A DNA stretch of 64,000 nucleotides, taken from the NCBI GenBank assembly GCA_910585955.1, contig CAJUGC010000001.1, forward strand, positions 280,223 to 344,222, written 5' to 3'. Both the position numbers and the translations under genes were made by a program. This DNA comes from an uncultured Christensenella sp. Lineage in GTDB: Bacteria > Bacillota > Clostridia > Christensenellales > Pumilibacteraceae. Of this stretch, positions 7,733 through 16,886 are shown one piece after another (positions within the stretch are counted from its first letter, which is position 1; each line of letters starts with the position of its first letter). The notes under the pieces are model-generated. The model worked only from the letters and a program-made list of their open reading frames with translations. It did no database searches and was not told the origin of the DNA.

Positions 7733-8377
7733 TTACCCTTCGATCTCCGCGCCCTCGGTCTCCTCTTCTTCCGTGTCCTCTTCTTCCGAATCTTCTTCGC
7801 AGCTTGTCCAAAACGACGGCTTTTCGTCTGTCTTTTCCGGCGGAAAAAACAATCCGCTCGAAATGTATTCTTCGACGGGAGCAAGCGAGCCGATGTCGGT
7901 CTTATCGGTTCCTGTCGCGCATAGCTTTAAAAGCGCCATTTCTTCCCGAGTGCGCGACGGCGCTTTTTCGAGCCTCGAGCAGATGAATTTGATCATGAGC
8001 TTGTCTTTTCCTTTGAGTCTGCTTGCGTCGAATCCGCCTCGCAGAACAAACAGAGGTATTCCCTTCAAAAGATAGGGAATGTTCGCATCCTCTAAAGCAT
8101 AGTATTGCGCGGCATTCGGCTCGGCAAGCCCCACGGCGACGATCGCCGTGTATTTTTCCGCAAATTTGTTCGCATACTTTATTACGGTCTTGAACCCCGT
8201 AATGACGTTGTTTACGACCCTCGACATGAAAATCGCCTTGTCGCAGTCGTCGAGCATTTTTGCTTTGAACTTTTTAAGCGGAACGGTCGTTGCGCCCTCT
8301 CCCAATTTCTCTTTTAAATTCAATGCGTATTTTTCCGTAAATCCCGTAAGTGAATTGTAAATTATAAGCGTCTTCAT
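7733..8377 (-). CDS. Flavodoxin-fold protein with acidic tail (214 aa)
   Basis: Begins MKTLIIYNSLTGFTEKYA, where SLTGFTEK matches the FMN phosphate-binding loop (T/S-x-T-G-x-T) of flavodoxins, and continues with LDDCDKAIFMSRV and PLFVLRGGFD strands typical of the flavodoxin_5 group. FMN binding and electron transfer are inferred. Residues about 190-214 are almost entirely Glu/Asp. AAGGAG precedes the start. It is transcribed alone from a good promoter and is not beside an obvious redox partner. Confidence 0.75.
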   Translation of the reverse strand: MKTLIIYNSLTGFTEKYALNLKEKLGEGATTVPLKKFKAKMLDDCDKAIFMSRVVNNVITGFKTVIKYANKFAEKYTAIVAVGLAEPNAAQYYALEDANIPYLLKGIPLFVLRGGFDASRLKGKDKLMIKFICSRLEKAPSRTREEMALLKLCATGTDKTDIGSLAPVEEYISSGLFFPPEKTDEKPSFWTSCEEDSEEEDTEEEETEGAEIEG

Positions 8378-8409
8378 GTTTCGACTCCTTTATAAAAGAC
8401 GATACGATT

Positions 8410-8439
8410 ATTATATCCTTTTCGACGAGTCGAAGTCAA
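8410..8439 (-). promoter_or_regulatory. SigmaA promoter of the flavodoxin-like gene
   Basis: Minus-strand TTGACT, 18-bp spacer, TATAAT. Confidence 0.75.
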
Positions 8440-8487
8440 GGCAATGAGAAAGAGACATATAAAAAAATATCTTCACGCCCGAAAGTT

Positions 8488-8516
8488 TTGACATTGAGTT
8501 CTTCTTGTGGTAGAAT
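8488..8516 (+). promoter_or_regulatory. SigmaA promoter of the Na+/Ca2+ exchanger gene
   Basis: Perfect TTGACA, 17-bp spacer, TAGAAT, 38 bp before the TTG start. Confidence 0.8.
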
Positions 8517-8553
8517 AGAGTTACGGCAAACTCCGCCGTAAAAGGAGACGGTT

Positions 8554-9543
8554 TTGGTATATTTTCTTTACATTGCGCTTGCGGCGCTCGTCGTATTTTT
8601 GTCTGTCAAGCTCGCAAAATACGTCGATTGGCTGGACAAGTCCACAAACATTTCGGGCGCGTTTATCGGCGGCGTGATGCTTGCCGCAGTCACATCGCTG
8701 CCCGAACTTTTTACAAGCATCTCGGCGACTCTTTTTTTGCATCAAAACGAACTTGTGCTCGGAAATATCCTCGGAAGCAATCTTTTTAACTTTGCCGTCC
8801 TCGGTCTGTCGCTCGTCATATTCATAAAAAGCGTTTATTCCGCGGGCCTTAAAAAAATACATCTGCTCTCTCTCGGAGTTATGCTTTCGATGTACGGCGT
8901 AGTCGCTCTCGACGTATTTTTGGACGTTTGGCCGAAAATAGGTTGGTTTTCTCTTTCCTCGCCCATAATACTCGCACTATATATCGGCTATCTTTTTCTT
9001 ACCCCGAAAACAGAGGAAGCGGAGGAAAACTCAAACGACGAAGTTACCCTTTCGCTCAAACAGATAATTGTTCGTTTTATAATTTGCGCGGTGCTCCTTG
9101 TCGGCGCTTCGATCGCCATCACTTACGTTTCCGATTGGATGGCGCGCGAGCTCGGACTCGGCATGACGTTTGCGGGAGCGCTCCTTTTGGGAGTCGCCAC
9201 TTCGCTGCCCGAAACGGCGTCCACGCTGTCTCTTTGCAAGCGAAAAAATTATAACGCCGCTTTCGGCAATATTCTCGGAAGCAACGTCTTTAATTGCACC
9301 ATACTCGTAATTGCCGATTTGCTGTCGTTTACGAGCGGCTCTACGGACGTATATACTTTCAATATTTCGTCCGAGCTTCTTATAATACTCGGCTCGATAA
9401 TCGCAGTGCTTTTCATGGCAATGCTCGGTCTGTTCGCCGTAAAACGCGAGGGACGGATCTTCAAGCGTATCGGCGCGGGTGCAGTTGGCGTTTGCGCCGT
9501 CGCCGCATATATTATTTTTACGGCTCTCTCTCTTGCCCTGTAA
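8554..9543 (+). CDS. Calcium/sodium antiporter, CaCA family, YrbG-like (329 aa)
   Basis: Inner-membrane exchanger of about ten helices arranged as two inverted halves. The two alpha repeats are visible: GVMLAAVTSLPELFTSISA...LGNILGSNLFNF (residues about 41-85) and GALLLGVATSLPETASTLS...FGNILGSNVFNC (about 208-250). The SLPE glutamates and GS-N motifs are the ion-binding residues in the family. An acidic linker (TEEAEENSNDE) separates the halves. The start is TTG, placed by AAAGGAG at 8541. It sits alone between its own promoter and the next promoter at 9561. Confidence 0.92.
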   Translation: MVYFLYIALAALVVFLSVKLAKYVDWLDKSTNISGAFIGGVMLAAVTSLPELFTSISATLFLHQNELVLGNILGSNLFNFAVLGLSLVIFIKSVYSAGLKKIHLLSLGVMLSMYGVVALDVFLDVWPKIGWFSLSSPIILALYIGYLFLTPKTEEAEENSNDEVTLSLKQIIVRFIICAVLLVGASIAITYVSDWMARELGLGMTFAGALLLGVATSLPETASTLSLCKRKNYNAAFGNILGSNVFNCTILVIADLLSFTSGSTDVYTFNISSELLIILGSIIAVLFMAMLGLFAVKREGRIFKRIGAGAVGVCAVAAYIIFTALSLAL

Positions 9544-9560
9544 AACACCGTCATTTCACA

Positions 9561-9589
9561 TTGACATTTATAAGAAAATGTGATATTAT
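9561..9589 (+). promoter_or_regulatory. SigmaA promoter of the acidic low-complexity gene
   Basis: TTGACA, 17-bp spacer, TATTAT, directly after the exchanger gene. Confidence 0.75.
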
Positions 9590-9625
9590 TAAGTATACTT
9601 TACGATCGAAAGCGGAGGCTCCTAT

Positions 9626-11212
9626 ATGGACGATGAACGCAACAACGGCGGCAGCGCGCCCGAAAACGATTACGAATCTCAGCTTGCCGAGCTGATAAAG
9701 CAAAGCGGAGGAATCGTGCCGCCGAAAAAGAAGCCCGAACCCGCGCCCGCGCCGCAGAAAGAACAGGTTGCGCCGAGCGAGAAAACGGCGGAAGAAATCG
9801 ACGCGGAAATAGAAGCGATGATAAATTCGATGTCGGATTCCGATTCGAGCGCCCGCACCGATGTCCCTCCCTTCGTCATGCCCGACAGCGATTTCGCCGC
9901 GCCGCAAAACGAAGCGCCGATTTTCGACGTTCCCACGGAAGAATCTCCCGCCTTTGAGACGGAAGGCGACGCGTCCGCTTTCGTCATGCCCGAAAGCGAG
10001 CCTGCGCAAAGCGAAACGATTTTCGCAATGCCCGAAGAAAACGTCGGTTTCGTTATGCCGGAAGATGACAAAGTCTCCGATAGCGAACAATCCATAGAAG
10101 ATATAATCGCGGAAATAGAAAGGCTGGAAAAAGAGACGGCATCTGCCGAAAGAGAAAAAGAAGAAGCCGAACGTGCCCGCCTCGAAGAGGAAGAAGCTAT
10201 GCGTCGCGAGGCGGAGCGAACCGAGAGAGTGGGAGCGAAACTCGACGACGAGCTTGAAGCCATGCTCGAAAGTCTCGCCGCAGACGAACCCGCCTCTGCC
10301 GAGCCCGTGCATCCCACCGAACCCGAACAGTCCGTCGAACCGAACGCGCCCGCCAAAGACGAAGAACTCGTCAATAAAGAAAAGCCGTCTGAAAACAGCG
10401 AGCCGACGTCTACGCCGCCGATCGAAACGAAAGAAAAGGAAAGCGAAAGCGCCGAACTGTTCGGCGAACCCGTGGAAATAGTCGGCAAACAAGAGAATCA
10501 CGAAAATTCCGCGCCTATAGACGTGAGTCGTTTCGACAAGGTAGAACCGCCCAAAGAAGACGCAAAGTCGCTCGACGTTGCAAAAATGGAAGCCATGCTT
10601 CAAGAACTTCTCGGCGACGACCGCGCGAAGAAAGAAGAAAAGGAGCAAGCCGTCGTTTCCGAAATGGAGCAGATGAGAGCGAAAATCGCATCGCTCGAAT
10701 ATATGCTCGCAAACGTAGACCGCAAAAAGGCGGACGAAGCGAAAGTCGAAGAAACAAAAACTCCGCCGCCCCAAAACGACGCTCGGAAAATCATCGAACA
10801 GGCGGCTAACGCCACGAAGAGCGACGATATCAATTCGATGTTCAAGCAGTGGTTCGACCTCGAAATGGCGGCGAAGATGAAGAACATCATCACGGAGGAC
10901 GAAAAGAAACAGGCAGGCGAAAAGGAAAAGCAACCTTCCTACGACAAGGCTCCCGCCGTATACAACGAGCCGGAGCAAGGCTCGGACTTCATAAAGCTGT
11001 CCGACAACGTATACTACAACGTGCGCGAGAAAAAGACGTATGTCATGCGCGAGCTAAAACCGACCGTTGCCGCGCCCAAAAAGAAAATCGTAAAAAAGAA
11101 AATCGTGCGCAAAGCCGCTCCTCGTCCCCGCCGAGCACTTCACGCGCGGCCCGGTATGCGTCCGCGCCGTCCGCGCCGTCCTCTCGGACCTCCGCGCCGC
11201 CGCAGACCTTAA
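9626..11212 (+). CDS. Acidic low-complexity protein with basic C-terminal tail (528 aa)
   Basis: Start after CGGAGG. Residues 1-30 are a conserved-looking head (ESQLAELIKQSGGIVPPKK). The next 350 residues are Glu/Pro/Ser-rich, with four short repeats of the form F(V/A)MP(D/E) between about 85 and 145, a charged coiled coil (about 150-220) and further acidic stretches. A helical segment (AKMEAMLQELLGDDRAKKE, then EMEQMRAKIASLEYML) precedes an FKQWFDLEMAAKM segment, and SDFIKLSDNVYYNVREKKTYV looks folded. The last 50 residues are Lys/Arg/Pro-rich, a possible nucleic-acid or polyanion-binding tail. No membrane helix. I do not recognise the family; a scaffold or nucleoid-associated role is a guess. 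Confidence 0.75.
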   Translation: MDDERNNGGSAPENDYESQLAELIKQSGGIVPPKKKPEPAPAPQKEQVAPSEKTAEEIDAEIEAMINSMSDSDSSARTDVPPFVMPDSDFAAPQNEAPIFDVPTEESPAFETEGDASAFVMPESEPAQSETIFAMPEENVGFVMPEDDKVSDSEQSIEDIIAEIERLEKETASAEREKEEAERARLEEEEAMRREAERTERVGAKLDDELEAMLESLAADEPASAEPVHPTEPEQSVEPNAPAKDEELVNKEKPSENSEPTSTPPIETKEKESESAELFGEPVEIVGKQENHENSAPIDVSRFDKVEPPKEDAKSLDVAKMEAMLQELLGDDRAKKEEKEQAVVSEMEQMRAKIASLEYMLANVDRKKADEAKVEETKTPPPQNDARKIIEQAANATKSDDINSMFKQWFDLEMAAKMKNIITEDEKKQAGEKEKQPSYDKAPAVYNEPEQGSDFIKLSDNVYYNVREKKTYVMRELKPTVAAPKKKIVKKKIVRKAAPRPRRALHARPGMRPRRPRRPLGPPRRRRP

Positions 11213-11227
11213 ACACAAAAAGCAAAA

Positions 11228-11268
11228 CCCCGCTTCTTCGTTTGAAGAAGCGGGGTCTATTCTTTTTT
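11228..11268. terminator. Intrinsic terminator
   Basis: CCCCGCTTCTT/AAGAAGCGGGG with a 6-base loop and a T-rich tail, ending the gene at 9626. Convergent with the gene at 11281. Confidence 0.9.
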
Positions 11269-11280
11269 ACGATTTTCTCT

Positions 11281-11682
11281 TTAATTTACGCGTTCCGTCC
11301 GCGTCTGTTTCATACAGGATCCCACAATAGCCGCAACTATCGCTATCATATAGAACACTGCCGCAACTACGAAAATCGCGTCGAGTCCGCCGAGTCCGTA
11401 GACGATTAACGCGTCCATGCGGTAGTTTATCTCGAGCGTCAAGAAGTGATAGAGCCCGAACATATAGCAAACATACGACAGCACGAGGCCTATGCGAATG
11501 TTGAAGAGCGCCGAGAGAGCAAAGACAACTATTCCGACGAGTATTCCGACGACTACAAGCGCCGAGAAATACATACTTCCCATTCCGATATAGACGAACA
11601 GCGCTATGAGCGCAGTCACCGCGCCCGCCGCACCGACATAGAAGCCGGGGGCTTTATTGCGAATTATCCCTTTTATATCCAT
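11281..11682 (-). CDS. Small integral membrane protein, four helices (133 aa)
   Basis: Nearly all of the protein is hydrophobic: helices at about residues 15-33, 38-60, 64-84 and 100-122. No recognised motif. It begins six bases after the stop of the membrane-anchored GH3 gene and is almost certainly co-transcribed with it, so it may be an accessory membrane subunit. Function unknown. Confidence 0.8.
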   Translation of the reverse strand: MDIKGIIRNKAPGFYVGAAGAVTALIALFVYIGMGSMYFSALVVVGILVGIVVFALSALFNIRIGLVLSYVCYMFGLYHFLTLEINYRMDALIVYGLGGLDAIFVVAAVFYMIAIVAAIVGSCMKQTRTERVN

Positions 11683-11688
11683 GATGTT

Positions 11689-14600
11689 TTACTCCTTTCC
11701 GAATTTGAAATCTTTGAGCGTGGACAGAACCAAAAGCACGCACGCCGCGACGGCTATCACTCCGATGATTACGTCGACCGATACGAGAGCTTTTTCCCAC
11801 GCCGGCATTATCTGCACCACCTTATCCGTCGACGATATACCGTTTAACGCCGTGCTGTTGACGTAAGCGTAGAGGAAGTTCTTGCACGAAGAGCGCAGAT
11901 TTCTCATGAACTTGCCGTCGGCTTTTGCCCATTCCTCTATTTTCGGAACCAGCCAATCGCTGGAGGAGAGCCAGGTGTCGTTGCCTGCTTCTAAGCCGAT
12001 ACCTACGTCCATCCAATTCCTGTTTGGCATCACCGCGTCGGTGAGCGTTACGCCCTTAAAGCCCCATTCGTCGCGAAGAATGTCTTTCAAGAGCCCGCTG
12101 TGAGCGCCCGCCCAACGGCAGCCTATTCTGTTGAACGAGGTCATGACAGCGGTTGCGCCGCCGTCCTCCACCGCATATTGGAAGGACTTCAGATAGATTT
12201 CGCGGAAAGCCTGTTCTTTGCCGAACGTAGCCACCCCATAACGGTAGGTCTCCTGGTCGTTGAGCGCGAAGTGCTTGATATAGCAGCAAAGTCCCATGCT
12301 CTGAGCCGCCGCCACCTCTTTCGCCGCCATGACGCCCGAAAGGAAGCCGTCCTCGCTGTAGTACTCGAAGTTTCTGCCCGAATAAGGCGTGCGGTGAATG
12401 TTCATCGCAGGTCCGTACCAGCCGCTTATTTTGCCACTCGAAATGCGAAGCGCGTCCTCGCCCATCGAAAGCCCTACGTCGTGAAGAATGTCTACGTTGT
12501 ACGTTGCCGCCATGACGGGCTCCGAGGTGTATGCGACGGTAGCGCCGCCTGCGTACTGTCCCTTTATGCCCTGCGGTCCGTCCGCCTGCACGGTCGCAGG
12601 AAGGTTTATGGATTCTATCGTCTGCGTGCCGTAACCGGAGTGCCCGACTATCTCCGCCATTTCGTTGAGCGTGAGCTGATTTAAGAGCTCGTCCCAAAGC
12701 TCGTTGTCGTAGTCTATGCCGCGCATCATGACTATGCTGTACTTCGTAGCCGTCGAACCCGTCGTTATGCTCGTGTCGGGCGCTTCGGGTTTGTAGTTGA
12801 ACTGAAGATCGTCGATTATCTGCTTAGTCGCCGTAAGGGAGTCGTAAGGCTTCGGGAAAGTTCCCTGCCAATCGGCACGCGTAAGGTACTTGACAAGCCC
12901 GTCTCCGTAATGATTGAGATCGGCGTCGTCGAAGCGGTTGGTGATCTTGACGCCGACGTTCTCTTTGGAAAGCGAATACGTCGTCGCGTCGGTCGTCGCG
13001 ATATTGAACTTATACGTCTTGTCCTTGTTGCCGTCGTAGTCCATACCGTCGGCTTTGGTCTTGCCCTTTGCCGCAAGAATGTTGTTGAGCGCGTCGTGCG
13101 AATTGTCGCCGACCGCAAGATAGTAATCGCCGTTTTCGAGTATATACGTCTTATTGACGCTCGCGTCGTAGGCGGCGAGCTCCTTTCTCTCGACTTCGAC
13201 TTTGACGTCCGCGTCCTTACCGGCGCCGATAACGTCGGATTTGCCGAAGCCGACAAGCTGAACCGCGGCTTTTTCTATGCCGTTCTGTTTGTCGAACTCG
13301 GTGTACTCGCTCTGTCCGTAGACCTGAACGACGTCTTTGCCGTCTTTCGCACCCGTGTTCTTCACGTTCACGGTAAGCGTGTAGGTGTCGGTCTCCCTGT
13401 CGTAAGTTACGTCCTTAAGCGTCTGCTCGAACGACGTATACGACAAACCGTAGCCGAAAGGATAGTTGACTTCCTCCGAATAATTCCACTTGCCGCCCGT
13501 CGAGGCGTAAACGCCCGCGCTGCCGTCGGCGTTTCCGCGCCCGAGCACTATGTCCTCATAGCGCGTTTCGTAGTACTTATAGCCTACGTATATGCCCTCT
13601 TCCTCGACGAGGTAGTGAATGGCATAGCGCACCGCCGACATGTCGCCGGGTACGCCGTCGATGATTGTTCCGCCGATTGTGCCCGTATAAGCTCCGTTTT
13701 CCTTGTCGGCGTTGGCGTATGTGTAGCTGCCGAAGTTCTGCATTGCCGGAGACGAAAGCGAGCTTGCCGAGTATGTATCTACGAATCTTCCCGACGGATT
13801 GATGTCGCCGCAGAGAATTTTCGCTACGGCATTCATGCCGTACTGACCGGGGCCGCCTATCCAAAGACAAGCGTCTATCTTATACTCGGGGTCGTCGAGC
13901 CAATCGAGCGCCATTGCGTTCGAACTGTTTATGAGTACGACTATCTTCCCGAAGCCGAGAGACGCAACGTACTTTAGGAGCTTCTTTTCTTCTTCCTGAA
14001 GCTCGAAATAGTGCTTGCCGTCGGTGAACTCGTTTATGGCAAGGTCGGAGCCCTCGCCGCCGCTTCTGCCTATAGTGACTATTGCCATTTCCTTATAGCC
14101 GTCGAGAGACACTCCCGAAGCCTCGACTTCGGAAACGGGTATCTCGGCTATGCGCGTAGCGGCGCCCACCGCATCGAATTCCGTCCACATTCCGGCGACG
14201 CTTCTGTCCTTCTTTGCCGCCTTGAGCTCGTCGATTTTGCCCGAATACCAATCGAGCATGGCTTCGTTCACCTTAAAGCCCGCGTCCTTGAGCGCCTTTT
14301 TCATAGTGGCGGCGTTTGCCGTGTCGACCTGACCCGAACCCGTGCCGCCGTAAATGATGTCGGCGGACGAACGTCCGTAGCAGGTGACGCTCGTTCCCTT
14401 GTCGACGGGAAGAGCTCCGTTGTTCTCGACGAGCACGCTGCCCTCGCCTTGGATCTGCTCGCACAGCTCGACTTGCCATTTCGTAAGCTCCTCGTCGCTG
14501 GAGAACTTACTCTTGTAGTAATTCGTATCCTCCGTAGAGTTTTCGTCCTTGATGACAATGCTCGAGGACACGCCCAGCTCTTTGTTGATCATCGACGCGT

Positions 14601-14703
14601 AGGACACAGCAAAGAATGTCCCCACCATCAACAATGCAAACAGAAAGGCGAGCACGCCCGTCAAAATCGACCATAAGGTCTTATTGCGGATAATAAATTT
14701 CAT
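11689..14703 (-). CDS. Membrane-anchored GH3 glycoside hydrolase with permuted domains (1004 aa)
   Basis: Putative beta-glycosidase acting outside the membrane. Helix at about residues 12-36, then a GH3_C-type sandwich (GSVLVENNGALPV, about 90-310), an FnIII-like domain (NYPFGYGLSYTSFEQTL, about 415-560), and only then the catalytic barrel (about 675-935), followed by a C-terminal helix (about 970-993). The usual order is barrel first. Catalytic parts look intact: RTPYSGRNFEYYSEDGFL, CCYIKHFALNDQE, and GVTLTDAVM with the expected Asp nucleophile. SD AGGAGG. The two-component genes lie directly upstream and a small membrane protein downstream, suggesting a regulated surface enzyme or a sensor of glycan fragments. 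Confidence 0.88.
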   Translation of the reverse strand: MKFIIRNKTLWSILTGVLAFLFALLMVGTFFAVSYASMINKELGVSSSIVIKDENSTEDTNYYKSKFSSDEELTKWQVELCEQIQGEGSVLVENNGALPVDKGTSVTCYGRSSADIIYGGTGSGQVDTANAATMKKALKDAGFKVNEAMLDWYSGKIDELKAAKKDRSVAGMWTEFDAVGAATRIAEIPVSEVEASGVSLDGYKEMAIVTIGRSGGEGSDLAINEFTDGKHYFELQEEEKKLLKYVASLGFGKIVVLINSSNAMALDWLDDPEYKIDACLWIGGPGQYGMNAVAKILCGDINPSGRFVDTYSASSLSSPAMQNFGSYTYANADKENGAYTGTIGGTIIDGVPGDMSAVRYAIHYLVEEEGIYVGYKYYETRYEDIVLGRGNADGSAGVYASTGGKWNYSEEVNYPFGYGLSYTSFEQTLKDVTYDRETDTYTLTVNVKNTGAKDGKDVVQVYGQSEYTEFDKQNGIEKAAVQLVGFGKSDVIGAGKDADVKVEVERKELAAYDASVNKTYILENGDYYLAVGDNSHDALNNILAAKGKTKADGMDYDGNKDKTYKFNIATTDATTYSLSKENVGVKITNRFDDADLNHYGDGLVKYLTRADWQGTFPKPYDSLTATKQIIDDLQFNYKPEAPDTSITTGSTATKYSIVMMRGIDYDNELWDELLNQLTLNEMAEIVGHSGYGTQTIESINLPATVQADGPQGIKGQYAGGATVAYTSEPVMAATYNVDILHDVGLSMGEDALRISSGKISGWYGPAMNIHRTPYSGRNFEYYSEDGFLSGVMAAKEVAAAQSMGLCCYIKHFALNDQETYRYGVATFGKEQAFREIYLKSFQYAVEDGGATAVMTSFNRIGCRWAGAHSGLLKDILRDEWGFKGVTLTDAVMPNRNWMDVGIGLEAGNDTWLSSSDWLVPKIEEWAKADGKFMRNLRSSCKNFLYAYVNSTALNGISSTDKVVQIMPAWEKALVSVDVIIGVIAVAACVLLVLSTLKDFKFGKE

Positions 14704-14723
14704 ATCATCCTTCCTCCTGTTTA

Positions 14724-14765
14724 TTGCTAAAACGAATTATCGTTTTGCCGTATACATTTTAGCAA
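14724..14765. promoter_or_regulatory. Nested inverted repeats before the GH3 gene
   Basis: TTGCTAAAA and TTTTAGCAA form a perfect 9-bp inverted repeat enclosing AAAACGA/TCGTTTT. It lies 20-60 bp upstream of the GH3 start. Could be an operator or an RNA hairpin; no sequence match to a LytTR box. Confidence 0.35.
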
Positions 14766-14803
14766 AAAAACGGCGAAAGGGATTTTTTTTGAGAAATCGG
14801 TCG

Positions 14804-16090
14804 TTATTTTTGAGAAATTCGCTTGAGGTCGGGAAAGAGCACGCTCATCGTAAACATCTCGTCCGCATAGTCGAACAGAATGTTGCCGCCGTACTTTTCG
14901 ACGATATACTTCATGGACTGCACGCCGAAGCCGTGGTAGTTCCTGTCGTCTTTCGTTACCGGCATTCCCCTGTCCATTTCGGGTGCGCTCCTGCAATAAT
15001 TCGTGATTACTATCTGACCGCAATCGTCCTTTTTCTTGACGCTTAGGGAAATGATGCGCTTGTCCTCTTCCTCGCCCTTAACGCTCTTTATGGCGTTGTC
15101 GAGCGCGTTGCCGAACAGAGAATAGATGTCGGAAGCGTCAATGTTTTCGAGCATCTCGCTGTCGACGATATACGACACTCTGATGTTGTTGGCATCGCAA
15201 AACAACAGCCTGTCCGAAAGTATGACGTCGAGCGCGCTGTTGCCCGTCGCCGGCGTGTGGTCGTAAATGTTTATCGACTTTTCCATTTCGTCGAAAAACT
15301 TTTCGTCCGCGCCGCCGCCCCTCCTATATTGGTTTATGTGAAAGCGCATATCGTGGCACTTCATGTTTATGATGTCCATGTTTTCTTTGAGGTTGTCCAT
15401 TCGGTTTTTCTCGGCGAACAAAAGCTGCTCTATTATGCGGTTCTTCTCCTTTATGCGTCCCTGCTCGAGCGCAAACGACTGCACGGCAAGCGACAGTATG
15501 CAGGCAATGACGGTGAACAGTACCAAAAGCTGGTAGTCGCTCATTATATGGAAAGAGAACAGCACGTTCTTCAAGTATACGACGGCAATGGACGCCACGG
15601 CAAGCACGAAAAACCAGACGTTTTTTATAATGATGTTGCCGTCCTTCGTAAACCTGCGCACGACGACGAAGTAGCACGCCGCATAGACGAGTGCAAATGC
15701 GGATACGGTCAGGACATAAAAAAGAGCGCTTCCGCCGCGGGAAAGCCCGGCAAGCGACACGGCAAGATCGCCGACGTTATATGCGAGGTTCTGCACCGTA
15801 TACGACGATATGGCAATGAAAACACAGCTCTTGAGCGAGTTGTCGAGCACGACGAACAGGAACGCAATCGACCACATAAAGGAACAGAGCACCCGCACCC
15901 AAGGACTTCCTAAGACGGGCTGAAAAAACACTATGAGCAAATAGAATATCGTGCAAAAGATAAGCCGCGGAATAAACGTGCTTCGCTTTTTCAAGCCGAC
16001 GACGAACATATATTCGGCAATCAGCAGCTGCAAACCGAACAGAAAGTGAATGGGAACGGAATCAAGCGCTTTTAATATCAAGCTCATCAC
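14804..16090 (-). CDS. GHKL sensor histidine kinase, AgrC/LytS-type (428 aa)
   Basis: Six or seven hydrophobic helices fill residues about 8-210, followed by a coiled coil and the dimerisation segment NMKCHDMRFHI, whose His is the likely phosphorylation site. The ATP-binding domain shows the N box GNALDNAIKS, and HGFGVQSMKYIVEKYGG corresponds to the G2 region of the HATPase_c_5 group. Family members sense peptides or membrane signals. The start overlaps the response regulator stop by 4 bp (ATGA), so the two are translationally coupled. Confidence 0.9.
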   Translation of the reverse strand: MMSLILKALDSVPIHFLFGLQLLIAEYMFVVGLKKRSTFIPRLIFCTIFYLLIVFFQPVLGSPWVRVLCSFMWSIAFLFVVLDNSLKSCVFIAISSYTVQNLAYNVGDLAVSLAGLSRGGSALFYVLTVSAFALVYAACYFVVVRRFTKDGNIIIKNVWFFVLAVASIAVVYLKNVLFSFHIMSDYQLLVLFTVIACILSLAVQSFALEQGRIKEKNRIIEQLLFAEKNRMDNLKENMDIINMKCHDMRFHINQYRRGGGADEKFFDEMEKSINIYDHTPATGNSALDVILSDRLLFCDANNIRVSYIVDSEMLENIDASDIYSLFGNALDNAIKSVKGEEEDKRIISLSVKKKDDCGQIVITNYCRSAPEMDRGMPVTKDDRNYHGFGVQSMKYIVEKYGGNILFDYADEMFTMSVLFPDLKRISQK

Positions 16091-16785
16091 GAAAGCCCTC
16101 CGAAATAACGGTTTACGCCGGAAACGAAATCCTTTTTTCTGGCGCGGCTTATCGGAAGAGGAACTTTGCCGACGTAAACATCATTTCCCGTTATGCTCGA
16201 CACATGAGAAAGATTGACGATGAACGAATTGTTACAGCGGGCAAAACCTCTGCCGAGCTTTTCCTCCGCAGCCTTCAGAGACGTGTGTACTTTGAACTCC
16301 CTGTCGAGCGTGTGGTAGATCACATACTGATTGCTACCCTCCACATAATATATATCTTTGAGCGGAATTATTTGCGTTCCCCCGCCCGCTATATCTAATT
16401 TTAAGATGTTTCTGCGCGGTAAGACCTTTACGGCGCGGTTTAGTTTTGCCGCCAAATTAAAATACGTTACGGGCTTGACCATGAAATCGAGCGCGTCTAC
16501 TTCATAGCCCTTTATCGCATATTGCGCCATATGCGTTATGAAAATTATAACCGCTTCCCCGTCCGTCCGTCGCACATATTCGGCAGCGGTCAATCCGTCC
16601 ATAAGCGGCATTTCTATATCAAGCAAAATTATATCGTAAGGCTCGGTGTAATCGGAAGCGAAATTAAGCCCCGAGTCGAATTCGAAACAAACTGCGTCAA
16701 GGCTCTTTTCGCTCGCATATTTTTCTACATAGTCACGCAACTGTTTGCGTTGTTTTTCGTCGTCGTCGACAATTGCAACTCTCAT
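16087..16785 (-). CDS. LytTR response regulator (232 aa)
   Basis: Start MRVAIVDDDEKQRKQ, preceded by GGGGAGGG; 57 in-frame upstream residues were excluded because they lie before the promoter-SD unit. Receiver domain: acidic DDD pocket, phospho-acceptor in DIILLDIEMPLMDG, then T/S in IIFITHMAQYA and Lys in MVKPV. LytTR DNA-binding domain from about residue 130 (IIPLKDIYYVEGSNQYVIYH, HTSLKAAEEKL, FARCNNSFIVNL). First gene of the pair; likely targets are its own promoter and the GH3 gene downstream, by context. Confidence 0.93.
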   Translation of the reverse strand: MRVAIVDDDEKQRKQLRDYVEKYASEKSLDAVCFEFDSGLNFASDYTEPYDIILLDIEMPLMDGLTAAEYVRRTDGEAVIIFITHMAQYAIKGYEVDALDFMVKPVTYFNLAAKLNRAVKVLPRRNILKLDIAGGGTQIIPLKDIYYVEGSNQYVIYHTLDREFKVHTSLKAAEEKLGRGFARCNNSFIVNLSHVSSITGNDVYVGKVPLPISRARKKDFVSGVNRYFGGLS

Positions 16786-16807
16786 ACCGGCCCTCCCCGT
16801 TTGTAAT

Positions 16808-16836
16808 ATTATATAACGCCGCCAGTTGTTTGTCAA
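16808..16836 (-). promoter_or_regulatory. Consensus sigmaA promoter of the two-component operon
   Basis: Minus-strand TTGACA, 17-bp spacer, TATAAT, a perfect match, 22 bp before the response regulator start. Confidence 0.88.
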
Positions 16837-16850
16837 GCCCGAGTCTTCTA

Positions 16851-16877
16851 ATAAAAAACGCCGCTTTGAAAGCGGCG
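16851..16877 (-). terminator. Intrinsic terminator after the AlkD-like gene
   Basis: Minus strand: CGCCGCTTTCAAAGCGGCG followed by TTTTTTAT, just past the stop of the gene at 16887. Confidence 0.88.
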
Positions 16878-16886
16878 AAATTCGTT

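Noticed and set aside
9551..10978. 475-codon open frame opposite the acidic protein gene
   Set aside because: Composition is a shadow of the Glu-rich gene (Phe/Arg-rich), and the plus-strand gene has promoter, SD and terminator.
11689..14703. Two GH3 genes fused by assembly error
   Set aside because: Each domain occurs once and the reading frame is continuous, with helices at both ends; a permuted order explains it.
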